Part shown: positions 8,622-17,952 of the stretch, in pieces
Position numbering within the stretch: position 1 is the stretch's first letter
How the letters are laid out: the number at the start of each line of letters is the position of its first letter
Assembly: GCA_031180725.1 (NCBI GenBank)
Contig: JAPSLO010000013.1
Location: 124,001-188,000 of the forward strand
DNA length: 64,000 nt
Origin: Roseomonas sp.
GTDB taxonomy: Bacteria > Pseudomonadota > Alphaproteobacteria > Acetobacterales > Acetobacteraceae
Direction: 5' to 3'
Notes under the pieces: model-generated
Databases searched by the model: none
Told to the model about the DNA's origin: nothing
The model's input: only the letters and a program-made list of their open reading frames with translations
Translations under genes and position numbers: made by a program

Positions 8622-8876
8622 ATGATTGCCACCACACTCTCGGCAGAGTTGATTGTCGTCAACCGTGCCACAACCTTGGGGGAACAGACCTTGCTGATCG
8701 TGCTCTGTCTGCTGGCCTGTTTCGCCGCCCTGGCCGGGTTGTCCAGCGCGGCGGCGGTACTGCTGCTGGGCCTCGGCGCGATGGGGCTCGTGGCATCGCT
8801 GGGCTTTGGCGTGGTGGCGCTTGCTGCCGGCCTCTGGGCTGCGGCACTGGCTGTCGCCCCCAGGGCGACGGCCTGA
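8622..8876 (+). CDS. Small hydrophobic protein, two or three membrane segments
   Basis: An 84-residue candidate that is almost wholly hydrophobic after residue 20: TLLIVLCLLACFAALAGL, AAAVLLLGLGAMGLVASL and VVALAAGLWAAALAVA. I do not recognise a family. Evidence for expression is limited to an open frame, suitable hydrophobicity and a promoter-like TATACA at about 8602. No strong ribosome site precedes the ATG at 8622. It ends 19 bases from the convergent lipid kinase gene. Confidence 0.45.
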   Translation: MIATTLSAELIVVNRATTLGEQTLLIVLCLLACFAALAGLSSAAAVLLLGLGAMGLVASLGFGVVALAAGLWAAALAVAPRATA

Positions 8877-8895
8877 GGCTACTCCGCACTACCGA

Positions 8896-9879
8896 TCAGG
8901 GCAGGCGGATCCGCAGCGGCGCCGGCGCGTCGCGCACTGAGACGGGCAGCAATCCCGCCGGGTCGCCATCCGTCTGCACAGGCACCCCGCTCCCGCTCGC
9001 CAGGCGCAGCCCATGGGCGGGTCGGATCTCCACGCCAGGCAGGCGCGGGATCAGACCGAGCGGCAGGGCTAGCCCCGCCAGCACCACCTGCGCCGCACCC
9101 GACCGCGTGAACAACACCACCCGAAAACCCGGTGCCGCCGGATCGGCCTGCGGCGCGATAAGGTGCCGCCCGGCATAGAGCCGGCCCTTGCTGACGATCG
9201 CGCTCGCCACCGTCAGGCACCGCCCGTCCAGCTCCACGGTGATGGGCGGGAAGGCGTGGCGCGGCAGCTCCCGCAGGGATTGCAGCACATAGGCGGCGCG
9301 TCCGATCCGCTGCTTTAGGCGCAGATCGAGATTGGTCACCACCGCGGCGTCGAAACCGGCGCCCAGCATCTGGACGAACAGCCTTTCGCGGCCATCGGGG
9401 AAGCTGGCCAAGCCCGGCCACAGCACCGTGTCGCGCCCGCCTGCCAGCACCGCGGCCGCCGCTTCCGGCCGCCGCGGCACGCCCAGCTCCCACGCCAGGA
9501 CATTCGCCGTGCCCAGTGGCAGCAGCCCAAGCCCCGTGCCACTGCCCGAGATCCCGGCCGCGACTTCCGCGATGGTGCCGTCGCCACCGGCCGCCACCAC
9601 CAGGCGCCGCCCCTCGGCGGCCGCGGCGCGCGCCAGCAGCGTGGCATCGCCCGGGCCGCTGGTCTCCGCCAGATCCGGGCGTAGCCCCAGCGCCCTGAGC
9701 GCGCCAAGGGCGCGCGCCAGGCGGCGGCGCCGGCCGGCGCCGGCCATCGGATTGAACACGATCAGCACCGCGGCCGCGTAGCGCGGCCGGATGACGATTC
9801 GTTTGCGCCTCGCTTGCTGGGCCGTGACAAATACGCGGCCGTCCCGCCGTTTGCGCGTCGGCGGGAACAAATCATCCAA
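8896..9879 (-). CDS. Diacylglycerol/lipid kinase family protein
   Basis: A lipid kinase of the DAGK catalytic-domain family (YegS/DgkB-like) that phosphorylates a lipid hydroxyl with ATP at the inner membrane. The nucleotide-binding motif VVAAGGDGTIAEVA and the following GLLPLGTANVLAWELG are intact. The conserved domain starts at VLIVFNPMAG, about residue 38, so the listed TTG start (327 residues) may be too early; a GTG at 9768 would begin at that point. It is divergent from the phosphoesterase-glycosyltransferase pair, which suggests a shared role in envelope glycolipid metabolism. The substrate is unknown. Confidence 0.88.
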   Translation of the reverse strand: MDDLFPPTRKRRDGRVFVTAQQARRKRIVIRPRYAAAVLIVFNPMAGAGRRRRLARALGALRALGLRPDLAETSGPGDATLLARAAAAEGRRLVVAAGGDGTIAEVAAGISGSGTGLGLLPLGTANVLAWELGVPRRPEAAAAVLAGGRDTVLWPGLASFPDGRERLFVQMLGAGFDAAVVTNLDLRLKQRIGRAAYVLQSLRELPRHAFPPITVELDGRCLTVASAIVSKGRLYAGRHLIAPQADPAAPGFRVVLFTRSGAAQVVLAGLALPLGLIPRLPGVEIRPAHGLRLASGSGVPVQTDGDPAGLLPVSVRDAPAPLRIRLP

Positions 9880-9981
9880 GATTCATGTCGGACGCCCGAT
9901 TCGCCGGCTACAGCGCGGTAACGCAACGGAAGCGAGCACTCCGCGTTGCAGGCGCGGACCGAGCGCGGGAACCGGACAGGC

Positions 9982-10791
9982 ATGCACACAGTCGAACCGA
10001 AGCGCCGCTACCGCACCGTGTTCCTCTCCGACACGCATCTCGGCACCCGCGGCTGCCGCAGCGACTTCCTGGTGGATTTCCTGCGCCGCGTGGAATGCGA
10101 AAGGCTGTTCCTGGTCGGCGACATCGTGGATGGCTGGCGGCTGAAGAAGTCCTGGTACTGGGACGCCGCCCATGACGAGGTGATCCGCCTGATCCTGCGC
10201 GCCGCGCGCAATGGCACTGAGGTGATCTACATCCCCGGCAATCACGACGAGGTGCTGCGCGACTGGATGGGCATGGGGATGGAGATCGCCGGGGTGCGCC
10301 TGGTGAACGAGGCCGTGCATGTCGCCGCCGATGGCCGGCGCTACCTGGTGATCCATGGCGATCAGTTCGACGGCGTGATCCGCTACGCCAAGTTCCTCGC
10401 CCATCTCGGCGACTGGGCCTATGAGTGGGCGCTGACCGCCAATACCTGGTTCAACGCGGTGCGCCGGCGGCTGGGATATCCGTACTGGTCGCTCTCGCAA
10501 TGGCTGAAGCGGCAGGTAAAGGAAGCAGTGAAGGCGATCGACCGCTTCGAGGTGGCGCTGGCGCAGGAAGCGCGGCGGCGCGGGCTGGACGGCGTCGTGT
10601 GCGGCCACATCCATCATGCGGAGATGCGCATGGTGCAGGGCGTGGTGTACATGAACGACGGGGACTGGGTGGAAAGCTGCACCGCACTTGTCGAACATCC
10701 CGACGGACGATTCGAACTGGTGGACTGGGCGCGGGAGAACCGCTTGTCCTTCTTCCGCAGCGAGCTGCGCGGCGTCGCGGCCGCCGCCTGA
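9982..10791 (+). CDS. UDP-2,3-diacylglucosamine diphosphatase-like metallophosphoesterase
   Basis: A 269-residue calcineurin-like phosphoesterase. The dinuclear metal motifs are all visible: FLSDTHLG, VGDIVDGW, IPGNHDE, VIHGDQFD and GHIHHAE. The type matches the UDP-2,3-diacylglucosamine diphosphatase (LpxH-like) family, whose true members cleave UDP-2,3-diacylglucosamine to lipid X. Many Alphaproteobacteria use LpxI for that step, so this paralogue, paired with a GT4 glycosyltransferase 40 bases downstream, may instead serve another glycolipid. The ATG at 9982 is the second in-frame start and suits the family. Confidence 0.85.
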   Translation: MHTVEPKRRYRTVFLSDTHLGTRGCRSDFLVDFLRRVECERLFLVGDIVDGWRLKKSWYWDAAHDEVIRLILRAARNGTEVIYIPGNHDEVLRDWMGMGMEIAGVRLVNEAVHVAADGRRYLVIHGDQFDGVIRYAKFLAHLGDWAYEWALTANTWFNAVRRRLGYPYWSLSQWLKRQVKEAVKAIDRFEVALAQEARRRGLDGVVCGHIHHAEMRMVQGVVYMNDGDWVESCTALVEHPDGRFELVDWARENRLSFFRSELRGVAAAA

Positions 10792-10831
10792 CGCGGACGC
10801 GTACGCCTTGCACGGCGCGGCGGGCTGGGGG

Positions 10832-11923
10832 ATGGGCGCGCTGTCCTCGGACGTGGCCTGGGGCGGCGGTGCCCCGCCGCCACGACGCATCCTGATCGTC
10901 AGCGATGCCTGGCATCCGCAGGTGAACGGCGTGGTGCGCACGCTCTCCACCGTGGTGCAGGAGCTGCGCACCCTTGGCGACACGGTCGAGGTGATCGGGC
11001 CGGACCGCTTCCTGTCCGTGCCGATGCCGGGTTACGCCGAGATCCGCCTGGCGCTGGCGCCGGCCCGCCGCCTCCGGCGGCTGGTGGATGATTTCGCGCC
11101 GGAAGCGGTGCACATCGCCACGGAAGGTCCGCTGGGCTTCGCGATGCGCGCGCTCTGCCTGAAGCGCGGCTGGCGCTTCACCACCTCCTTCCACACGCGC
11201 TTCCCGGAATATCTGCATGCGCGCACGCGCCTGCCCACCGGATGGTCCTGGGCGGTGCTGCGGCGCTTCCATGAGGCGGGCTCCGGCACCTTCGTCGCCA
11301 CGCCCTCCCTGGCGCGGGAACTGGCGGGGCGCGGCTTCACGCGGGTCATCCCCTGGTCGCGCGGCGTGGACCTCGCTCGCTTCCATCCGGGCGCCGCCCT
11401 GCAAGGCGAGCCCGGTGCCTGGGAAGCCCTGCCGAGGCCGATCTTCCTCTATGCCGGACGGGTGGCGGTGGAGAAGAACATCGCCGCCTTCCTCTCGCTC
11501 GACCTGCCCGGCAGCAAGGTCGTGGTGGGGGACGGACCGCAGCGCGCCGCGCTGATGCGCCGCTTCCCGGATGTGCATTTCGCCGGCTGGCGAGAGAATG
11601 GCGCGCTGGCGCGCGCCTATGCCCGGGCCGATGTCTTTGTCTTCCCCTCCCGCACCGACACCTTCGGACTGGTGCTGCTGGAGGCGCTCGCCTGCGGCAC
11701 GCCGGTGGCCGCCTTGCCGGTGACGGGGCCGCTCGACGTGATCGGCGCCGCGCCGGTGGGGGCGCTGGATGAGGATCTGCGCGAAGCCTGCCTGCGGGCG
11801 CTGCGGCTGGACCGCATGGCCTGCCGCGCCCATGCCGAGGGCTTCTCCTGGGCTGCCTGCGCGCGCCGCTTCCGCGACAGTCTTGTGCCGCTGCCCGGCG
11901 CCCCCGCCGCAGCGCGGGCCTGA
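10832..11923 (+). CDS. GT4-family glycosyltransferase
   Basis: A 363-residue GT-B fold glycosyltransferase. The N-terminal domain starts ILIVSDAWHPQVNGVVRTL, the acceptor-side signature of GT4 mannosyl/glucosyl transferases acting on lipid acceptors. The C-terminal nucleotide-sugar domain has YAGRVAVEKNI, VVVGDGPQRA and FPSRTDTFGLVLLEALACG, including the EX7E-type element. The ATG at 10832 follows GGGGG; a TTG at 10808 is possible. It lies just behind the phosphoesterase gene, an arrangement I associate with a glycolipid-forming pair. The donor and acceptor are not determined. Confidence 0.88.
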   Translation: MGALSSDVAWGGGAPPPRRILIVSDAWHPQVNGVVRTLSTVVQELRTLGDTVEVIGPDRFLSVPMPGYAEIRLALAPARRLRRLVDDFAPEAVHIATEGPLGFAMRALCLKRGWRFTTSFHTRFPEYLHARTRLPTGWSWAVLRRFHEAGSGTFVATPSLARELAGRGFTRVIPWSRGVDLARFHPGAALQGEPGAWEALPRPIFLYAGRVAVEKNIAAFLSLDLPGSKVVVGDGPQRAALMRRFPDVHFAGWRENGALARAYARADVFVFPSRTDTFGLVLLEALACGTPVAALPVTGPLDVIGAAPVGALDEDLREACLRALRLDRMACRAHAEGFSWAACARRFRDSLVPLPGAPAAARA

Positions 11924-12224
11924 CTGCCGCTTCTCCGGCGGCGGGGGCTGCGAGGAGGGCGAGTTTCACCCGGCGGGCGGACGTGCTAGGTCCCCCCCGC
12001 AAAGCTGCGCGGCCGCCCGCCGGGTCCGGCGCGTCCTGGCACCACGCCGCAGGCGTGCCGTTCGCATGGCTTCGAGACCTCCATCGGCGCCGGCGGCGGC
12101 TTTTCGGGGCGTCTCCGGCCTGCGCGCCGGGCCGGGCCACGCCATCCCCAGGCGGCCGTATCGCGGTTCTTGCGGATAGAGGAGCTGGGGGCGTCGCCAT
12201 GGCGTGCCACATCGCGCGGGGCCG
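11924..12224. other. 301-base gap with no recognisable gene
   Basis: Open frames exist on both strands but have no protein-like composition, ribosome site or family resemblance. A promoter-like pair (TTTCAC near 11965, TGCTAG near 11984) has a short spacer, so I do not call it. The stretch may hold the promoter for the DUF374-waaA-lpxK operon. Confidence 0.4.
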
Positions 12225-12911
12225 ATGCGCAAGCTGATCCGCCATCCCGCCGTCCAGGCGGGGCTGGCGCGCCTGTTGGGCGCCTATATCGCCTTCGTCG
12301 GCCGCACCACGCGCTGGACGCTGCTGGGCGGCGATGCCGTGCTGGCGGAAGCGCGCGCCGGCCACACGATGATACTTGCCTTCTGGCATGAACGCCTGCC
12401 CGCCATCCCCCCACTGTTCCGCCTGCTGGCGGAGCGGGAGCCGGTGATCGCACGGCTGGTGCCGCATGTGCTGGTCAGCCGCCACCGCGACGGCCGCTTC
12501 ATCGGCGCCGCGGTGGAGCGCTTCGGCGTGCGGATGGTCTATGGCTCCTCCTCCCGCGGGGGCGCGCAGGCGCTGAAGGAGATGCTGCGCATCCTGCGCG
12601 CTGGCAACCCGGTGCTGATCACGCCGGACGGCCCCCGCGGGCCGCGCCGGCAGGCGGCGCCCGGTGTGGCGCATCTGGCCGCGCTGGCGCAGGTGCCGGT
12701 GCTGCCGATCGGCGCCTCGGTCAGCCACCATCGCATTCTGCCGAGCTGGGACCGGATGATGCTGCCTCTGCCCTTCGGCCGCGGCTGCCTGGTCTGCGGC
12801 ACGCCCATCGCCGTGCCGCGCGACGGGGCGGAAGCGGCGCTGCCCGCCATCGCCGCGGCGCTGGATGCCGCCTGCGCCGCTGCCGATGCGGCACTGGAGC
12901 GGCGCGGATGA
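12225..12911 (+). CDS. DUF374 lysophospholipid acyltransferase family protein
   Basis: A 228-residue member of the DUF374 branch of the PlsC-type acyltransferase superfamily. The HxxxxD-like element reads FWHERLPAI, and the second conserved block is ITPDGPRGPRRQAAPGVAHLA. Homologues usually sit beside waaA and lpxK, as here, and are implicated in acylation in lipid A/Kdo assembly. The ATG at 12225 (MRKLIRHP) is preferred over an upstream ATG at 12204 because conserved sequence begins there. It overlaps waaA by four bases. The exact acyl acceptor is not known. Confidence 0.9.
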   Translation: MRKLIRHPAVQAGLARLLGAYIAFVGRTTRWTLLGGDAVLAEARAGHTMILAFWHERLPAIPPLFRLLAEREPVIARLVPHVLVSRHRDGRFIGAAVERFGVRMVYGSSSRGGAQALKEMLRILRAGNPVLITPDGPRGPRRQAAPGVAHLAALAQVPVLPIGASVSHHRILPSWDRMMLPLPFGRGCLVCGTPIAVPRDGAEAALPAIAAALDAACAAADAALERRG

Positions 12912-14227
12912 GCGTCGGCGGGCTGGCCTGGGAGATCGGCGCGCGGCTGGCCGCACCCCTGCTGCGGCTACTCCTGCTTTGGCGCGCCCGGCGCGGGAAG
13001 GAGATCGCCGCCCGGCTTGAGGAACGCCGGGGTGGCGGCGCGGCGCGGCCGCAAGGGCCGCTGTTCTGGCTGCATGCGGCGAGCGTGGGCGAGATGCTGT
13101 CCGTGCTGCCGGTGCTGGAGGCGATGGCGGCACGTCGGCCGGCGCTGCACATCCTGCTCACCACCGGCACCGTCACCTCCGCCCGGCTGCTGGCCAGCCG
13201 CCTGCCGCCGGCCCTGCACGGGCGCCTGACCCACCGTTTCGTGCCGCTGGACGTGCCGGGCTGGGTCGGGCGCTTCCTGGACGGATGGCGGCCGGATGCC
13301 GGCGCCTTCGTGGAGAGCGAGCTCTGGCCCAACCTGCTGGCCGCCACCGACCGCCGCGGCCTGCCGCTGGCACTGGTCAATGCGCGGATGAGTGCCCGCA
13401 GCGCCGCCCGTTGGCGCGGCGCCCCCGGGCTGCTGGCCCAGACCATGGCCCCCTTCCGCCTGGTGCTGGCGCGGTCGGAGGAGGATGCGGCGCGGCTGGC
13501 CGGGCTGGTCGGACGGCGGGTGGAATCCTGGGGCGACCTGAAATGGGCGGCGCCGCCGCTGCCGGCGGACCCGGCGGTGCTGGCGGCGCTCAAGGCGCGG
13601 ATCGGCGACCGGCCTGTCTTCCTGGTGGCGCAGTCCCATCCGGGCGAGGAGGAGCTGGCGCTTGCCGCCCACCGCGCCCTGCTGGCGGATTTCCCGCGCC
13701 TGCTGACCATCCTGGTACCTCGCCACCCGGAACGTGGCCCTGCCATCCTGGAGGCCGCTGCTGGCCTGTCCGCGGCGCGCCGCGGCGCGGGAGAGCAGCC
13801 GGAGGCTGGTACCGGCATCTACGTGGCCGACACGCTGGGGGAACTCGGCCTGTTCTACCGCCTGGCCACGGCCGCGCTGGTGGGAAAGTCCATTGTCGGC
13901 CGCGGCGGGCAGAACCCGTTGGAGCCCGCGCGGCTGGGCTGCCCCATCCTGTTCGGCCCGCACATGGCCAATTTCGCCGAACCCGTGGCGCGGCTGCTGG
14001 AGGCCGGCGGCGCCTTGCGCCTGCCGAATCCGGCCGCGCTGGCGCCCATGCTGCGCGACGTGCTATCGAATCCCGACCGCGCGCGGGCCATGGCGCTTGC
14101 CGCCGCCGCGGTCGCGGATCGCCATGCCGGCTTGCCGGACCGGGTGGCGGAAGCGCTTCTCGGCCTGCTGCCGCCGGAGGTCCCGGTGGGCCTCCCCGCG
14201 GCCGGCCGGGACACCAACGAGGCGTGA
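12908..14227 (+). CDS. waaA: 3-deoxy-D-manno-octulosonic acid (Kdo) transferase
   Basis: This inner-membrane-anchored GT30 enzyme transfers Kdo from CMP-Kdo to the lipid A precursor. At 439 residues it matches the family. Key blocks are LHAASVGEMLSVLPVLE with the catalytic Glu, TTGTVTSARL, ESELWPNLL, and the C-terminal VGKSIVGRGGQNPLEPARLG that binds CMP-Kdo. The start overlaps the acyltransferase stop by four bases and lpxK begins 14 bases downstream, so the three form one lipid A operon. Confidence 0.96.
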   Translation: MSVGGLAWEIGARLAAPLLRLLLLWRARRGKEIAARLEERRGGGAARPQGPLFWLHAASVGEMLSVLPVLEAMAARRPALHILLTTGTVTSARLLASRLPPALHGRLTHRFVPLDVPGWVGRFLDGWRPDAGAFVESELWPNLLAATDRRGLPLALVNARMSARSAARWRGAPGLLAQTMAPFRLVLARSEEDAARLAGLVGRRVESWGDLKWAAPPLPADPAVLAALKARIGDRPVFLVAQSHPGEEELALAAHRALLADFPRLLTILVPRHPERGPAILEAAAGLSAARRGAGEQPEAGTGIYVADTLGELGLFYRLATAALVGKSIVGRGGQNPLEPARLGCPILFGPHMANFAEPVARLLEAGGALRLPNPAALAPMLRDVLSNPDRARAMALAAAAVADRHAGLPDRVAEALLGLLPPEVPVGLPAAGRDTNEA

Positions 14228-14240
14228 CGAACGAGGCCTG

Positions 14241-15230
14241 ATGCGAGCACCCGCCTTCTGGGGCGGCGGCGGCGGGGGCATTGCGCCCCTTCTCCTGTCG
14301 CCGATCTCCGCGATCTATGCCGGCGCGACGGCCCGGCGCATGGCGCGCCCGGGCTGGCGCGCCCCGGTGCCGGTGATCTGCTGCGGCAATGCCACCGCCG
14401 GCGGCGCCGGCAAGACCACCGTGGCGCGCGACCTGGGGGCGCGCCTCGCCGACCGCGGCATCGCCGCGCATTTCCTGCTGCGCGGCTATGGTGGCCGGCT
14501 GAAGGGCCCGGTTCGCGTGGACCCCGATGTCCATGACAGCACCGCGGTGGGGGACGAGGCGCTGCTGCTGGCCGAGGTGCGCCCGACCTGGATCTCGGCC
14601 GATCGCGGTGCCGGGGGGCGGGCGGCGGTGGCGGCCGGGGCGCAGGCCATCGTGATGGATGACGGGCTGCAGAACCCGACGCTGGAGAAGGACCTCTCGC
14701 TGCTGGTCATCGATGGCACCTACGGCTTCGGCAACGGGCGCGTCATCCCCGCCGGTCCGCTGCGGGAACCGGTGGCCGCCGCCGCCGCGCGCTGCCACGC
14801 CGCGGTGCTGATCGGGCCGGATGAGTGCGGTGCGCTGTCCCAGCTTCCCCCGGGCCTGCCCGTGCTGCGGGCCCGCCTGGCGGCAGGGCCGGAGGCGCAG
14901 ATGCTGGCCGGCCAGCCGGTCTTTGCCTTCTGCGGCATTGCCAATCCCGGCAAGTTCTTCGCTACCCTGCAGGAGGTCGGCGCCGTGCTGGCCGGGCGGG
15001 AAGCCTTCGCCGACCACTACCCCTATGATGCCGGCGATGTGAAGGAATTGCTCGCGCAGGCGGAGGCGTTGCGTGCCCTGCCGGTGACCACCAAGAAGGA
15101 TTTCGTGCGCCTGCCGCCGCAGTTCCGGTCCCGTGTCACCGTGGTCACGGTGCAGCTGGCTTGGGAGGAACCGGCGAAGATCGAAAGCCTGCTGGACCCG
15201 CTGGCGGCCCGCATCCCCATTCCTGCCTGA
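14241..15230 (+). CDS. lpxK: Tetraacyldisaccharide 4'-kinase
   Basis: LpxK phosphorylates the 4' position of the tetraacyldisaccharide 1-phosphate to give lipid IVA at the inner membrane. The P-loop is GNATAGGAGKTT, followed by LLRGYGGRLKGPV, DEALLLAEV and the MDDGLQNP motif typical of LpxK; FAFCGIANPGKFF and TTKKDFVRLP close the family pattern. The length, 329 residues, is normal. I chose the ATG at 14241; the frame is open upstream within waaA but that sequence is a shadow. Decayed ABC transporter genes begin directly after its stop. Confidence 0.96.
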   Translation: MRAPAFWGGGGGGIAPLLLSPISAIYAGATARRMARPGWRAPVPVICCGNATAGGAGKTTVARDLGARLADRGIAAHFLLRGYGGRLKGPVRVDPDVHDSTAVGDEALLLAEVRPTWISADRGAGGRAAVAAGAQAIVMDDGLQNPTLEKDLSLLVIDGTYGFGNGRVIPAGPLREPVAAAAARCHAAVLIGPDECGALSQLPPGLPVLRARLAAGPEAQMLAGQPVFAFCGIANPGKFFATLQEVGAVLAGREAFADHYPYDAGDVKELLAQAEALRALPVTTKKDFVRLPPQFRSRVTVVTVQLAWEEPAKIESLLDPLAARIPIPA

Positions 15231-15243
15231 TACTGCGGACTGG

Positions 15244-16225
15244 AACTGTACCGGCTGGACGGCTCGTGCATTGAGGCGGCTGGCGTCGGCCATCGCCGGC
15301 GTGCTGGTCTTCATGCAGCTTGGCTTTCGCGGCGCGCTGTTCGAGAGCGCGACGAACCTGATCGGCGCGATGCGGGCGACCGGTTCCTGATGCACCCGCT
15401 GACCACTGCCAGCTTCCGCCCGGAACGCCTGCCCCGCGTGCGCGCGCAGCAGGCGCTGGCGCTGCCAGAGGTGGACCGCGCCGTGCCCGTCTATCTGGCG
15501 CTGCCCACCTGGCGGAACCCGGTGGACGGGTCGCGCCGCATGATCCAGCTGATCGGTGGATCCGCTGCCGGGGTGATGGACTTCCCGGGGCTGGCGCCGC
15601 TGGCGGATGCGCTGAAGCGCGCCGACACGGCAGCCTTCGACGGCCTGTCGCGGCCGGAATTCGGCTCTGTCGCGCGGCTGCTGGCGGAGCAGGGCGGCCG
15701 ATCAAGGTAGAGATCGACCACCGTCGCATGGAGCTGGTCGGGCCGGTGGAAATCGGGCCGAGCTTCGGCGCCGACGGCGATGTGGTGCTGTCGGAGCTGA
15801 CACCACGTCCTGCGCGTGGTGAAGGAACGCCAGGTCGGGGGCGTGGACCTGGCGGCCATCCGCCAGAAGCCCGGCAGCGACATCCGCGCGGCGTAGGCGC
15901 GGCTCCGTGCCCTGCTTTCACAGGACGTGATGATACCGACCCTGCCCAAGCTGCATGCGCATGAGCGGCGCTACTGGAAACAGGCGACGCCGATCGGCTT
16001 CATCTTCGGCTTCGGCAGCCTGATGGGCCCGGTGATGGGGATGGTAATCGTCTACCGGATCCTGTTCAGCGGAATCGCCGGCCACCTGAAGGAATACGCC
16101 ACGCTGAAGGCGATGGGCTATCCCAACTTCTACCTGGCTCGCGTGGTGATGGGCGCGGCGCTGATCCTGGCGGTCGCGGGCTTCATCCCCGGGCTGCTGC
16201 TGTCCTTCCTGCGCTACGACGCGGT
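15244..16225 (+). pseudogene. Remnant of a DevC-type ABC exporter permease
   Basis: Fragments of one DevC/MacB-like permease lie in order but in different frames. 15265-15390 gives RRLASAIAG...FMQLGFRGALFESATNLI, lacking several residues of the first membrane helix. 15390-15710 gives the periplasmic part (PVYLALPTWRNP, FDGLSRPEFGSVARLL). About 15708-15800 gives GPSFGADGDVVLSEL. 15804-16218 gives the C-terminal part (RYWKQATPIGFIFGFGSL, YATLKAMGYPNFYL) interrupted by an in-frame TAG at about 15894. The last membrane helices are lost. The gene would have paired with a DevB adaptor and DevA ATPase. It is clearly broken by at least three frame changes and one stop. Confidence 0.85.
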
Positions 16226-16229
16226 GGGC

Positions 16230-16505
16230 GTCGGTTGCGCGCGCCCTGGCGGCGGAGCCGGGCCTGGTGCTGGCGGATGAGCCGATGGCCGCGCTCGACA
16301 AGACCAGTGGGCATGAGCCAGTGGGCTTGAGGTGGTGAAGCTGCTGCGCGACCTCGCGAAGTCGCGCGGCGTGTCGATCCAGCTGGTGACGCATGATCCA
16401 CGCGTCCTGGACATCGCCGATCGCATCGCGGCGATGGAAGGTGGGCGCATCAACTCCGCCAATGCGCGTGACACGGCGGCGGGTCGGCTGGCCGGCGGGG
16501 ATTGA
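16230..16505 (+). pseudogene. Remnant of a DevA-type ABC ATPase (C-terminal third)
   Basis: Only the C-terminal part of an ABC ATPase survives. The sequence begins after the signature motif with CARALAAEPGLVLADEPMAALD, which contains Walker B and the D-loop. A frameshift follows near 16320, and the switch-region sequence LEVVKLLRDLAKSRG...LVTHDPRVLDIADRI continues in another frame to the stop at 16503-16505. Walker A and the Q-loop are missing. The match is to DevA/LolD-like ATPases that partner DevC. The deletion junction with the devC remnant is at about 16220. Confidence 0.82.
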
Positions 16506-17827
16506 GCCCGGCCTTGCCGGCTGCGAAGCTGCCCACAAGAATTGACCAGCGGGTGGAAGCGTTGGACGCATCGCCGGGGCGCCCTTTGGGACGCCATGTG
16601 CTGCTCCTGCCGGAGTTCCGGCGTCTCTGGCTGGCCGGGCTGCTGATTTCCATCGCCCGCTGGGCGGAGATGCTGGTGGTCAGCGTCTTCGTCTTCCAGG
16701 CCACGGGATCGGCCTTCCTGGTAGCCGGCATGATGCTGCTGCGGCTGGCGCCGATGGGCCTGCTGGGCGTGCTGCTGGGCGTGCTGGCGGACCGCGTGCC
16801 GCGCCGGCGGGCGCTGCAATGCGTGGTGGCGGCGCAGGGCCTGGCGGTGGGCGCCATGGCGCTGCTGGCCGCCTTGGATGCGCTGCAGGTCTGGCAGGTG
16901 GCGCTGGCCTGCTGCCTGGGCGGGCTGGGCTGGGCCACCGACAACCCCGTGCGCCGGATGATGGTGGGCGAGGCGGTGGGCGCGGCCCGCATGGGCAGCG
17001 CCATGTCGCTGGACGTGGTCGCCAACAATGCCAGCCGTATCGCCGGCCCCAGTCTCGGCGGCACGCTGCTGGCGCTGCTGGGGCCCGCCCAGGCCTTCGG
17101 CCTGGCCTTCCTGCTGTATCTGCTGACGCTGGCGATCGTGCTGCGGATCCGCATCGGCGCGGTGGCGGCGACGCGCCGCCCCACCCCCGTGCTGACCGAG
17201 ATGCGGGAGGCGGTGGGCCTGGCGCTGCGCCTGCCGCGACTGCGCGCCGTGCTGCTGGTGACTGTGATCTACAACCTGTTCGGCTGGCCCTGCACCAGCA
17301 TGGTGCCGGTGGTGGGCCAGGTCGCGTTCGGGCTAAACCCGGAGGGGCTGGGGCTGCTGGCCAGCATGGAGGGGCTTGGAGCGCTGCTGGGCGCCTTCGT
17401 GGTGGGCGCGCTGGCACGGCCGGAGCGCTATGCGCTGGTCTATCTGGTCGGCACGGCGGTGTTCATGGCCATGCTGGTGGCCTTCGCGCTGTCGCCCACA
17501 CCGGTGCCGGCGGGGCTGGCGCTGCTGGTGATGGGAATGGGCAGCGCCGGCTTCGGGACGATGCAGGCGACGCTGATCTATCTGGGGGCGGCGCCCGAAC
17601 AGCGCGGACGGGCGCTGGGGGTGCTTTCCACCGCTATCGGCACGGGGCTGCTGGGCTTCCTGTATCTGGGGGCGCTGGCCGAATGGCTCGGCGCCCCGGC
17701 CGCAACCGCCATCGTGGCAGGACAGGGGCTGCTGGTGCTGGCGCTGACGCGGCGCTGGTGGTTGCCGCTTTTCGAACGCGACCGACCGGAAAGTTCTGAC
17801 GATTCTCTTCCCATCCCGGGATCGTGA
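16502..17827 (+). CDS. MFS exporter, EntS-like
   Basis: A roughly 440-residue major facilitator superfamily protein with about 12 hydrophobic segments. Features include the N-terminal LLLPEFRRLWLAGLLISIARW, the intracellular loop motif GVLADRVPRRRAL after helix 2, and DVVANNASRIAGPSLGG in helix 5, all typical of the EntS/MFS_3 exporters of siderophores or drugs. The start is uncertain: TTG 16502, GTG 16553 and TTG 16562 are all in frame before the first helix. It follows the decayed ABC genes immediately. The substrate is unknown. Confidence 0.88.
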   Translation: MSPALPAAKLPTRIDQRVEALDASPGRPLGRHVLLLPEFRRLWLAGLLISIARWAEMLVVSVFVFQATGSAFLVAGMMLLRLAPMGLLGVLLGVLADRVPRRRALQCVVAAQGLAVGAMALLAALDALQVWQVALACCLGGLGWATDNPVRRMMVGEAVGAARMGSAMSLDVVANNASRIAGPSLGGTLLALLGPAQAFGLAFLLYLLTLAIVLRIRIGAVAATRRPTPVLTEMREAVGLALRLPRLRAVLLVTVIYNLFGWPCTSMVPVVGQVAFGLNPEGLGLLASMEGLGALLGAFVVGALARPERYALVYLVGTAVFMAMLVAFALSPTPVPAGLALLVMGMGSAGFGTMQATLIYLGAAPEQRGRALGVLSTAIGTGLLGFLYLGALAEWLGAPAATAIVAGQGLLVLALTRRWWLPLFERDRPESSDDSLPIPGS

Positions 17828-17952
17828 AGCGTGCACAATCCTAGCGTTCGCGACACTCTGGGAAACTCACGCGGTTGTCATGCGCGCCTGGGTGGAACGC
17901 GTGGCCATTTGCGGCATTCCACCGGGGCGTTACCGGGGCGAGGGTAGGGAAA

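Noticed and set aside
11966-12453. Minus-strand frames across the gap before the DUF374 gene
   Set aside because: They are antisense shadows with Arg/Pro-rich composition and no ribosome site.
7611-15280. 15-base match TCGTGCATTGAGGCG at about 7611 and 15262
   Set aside because: A 15-mer match is expected by chance in 64 kb of GC-rich DNA, and one copy is inside the devC remnant.
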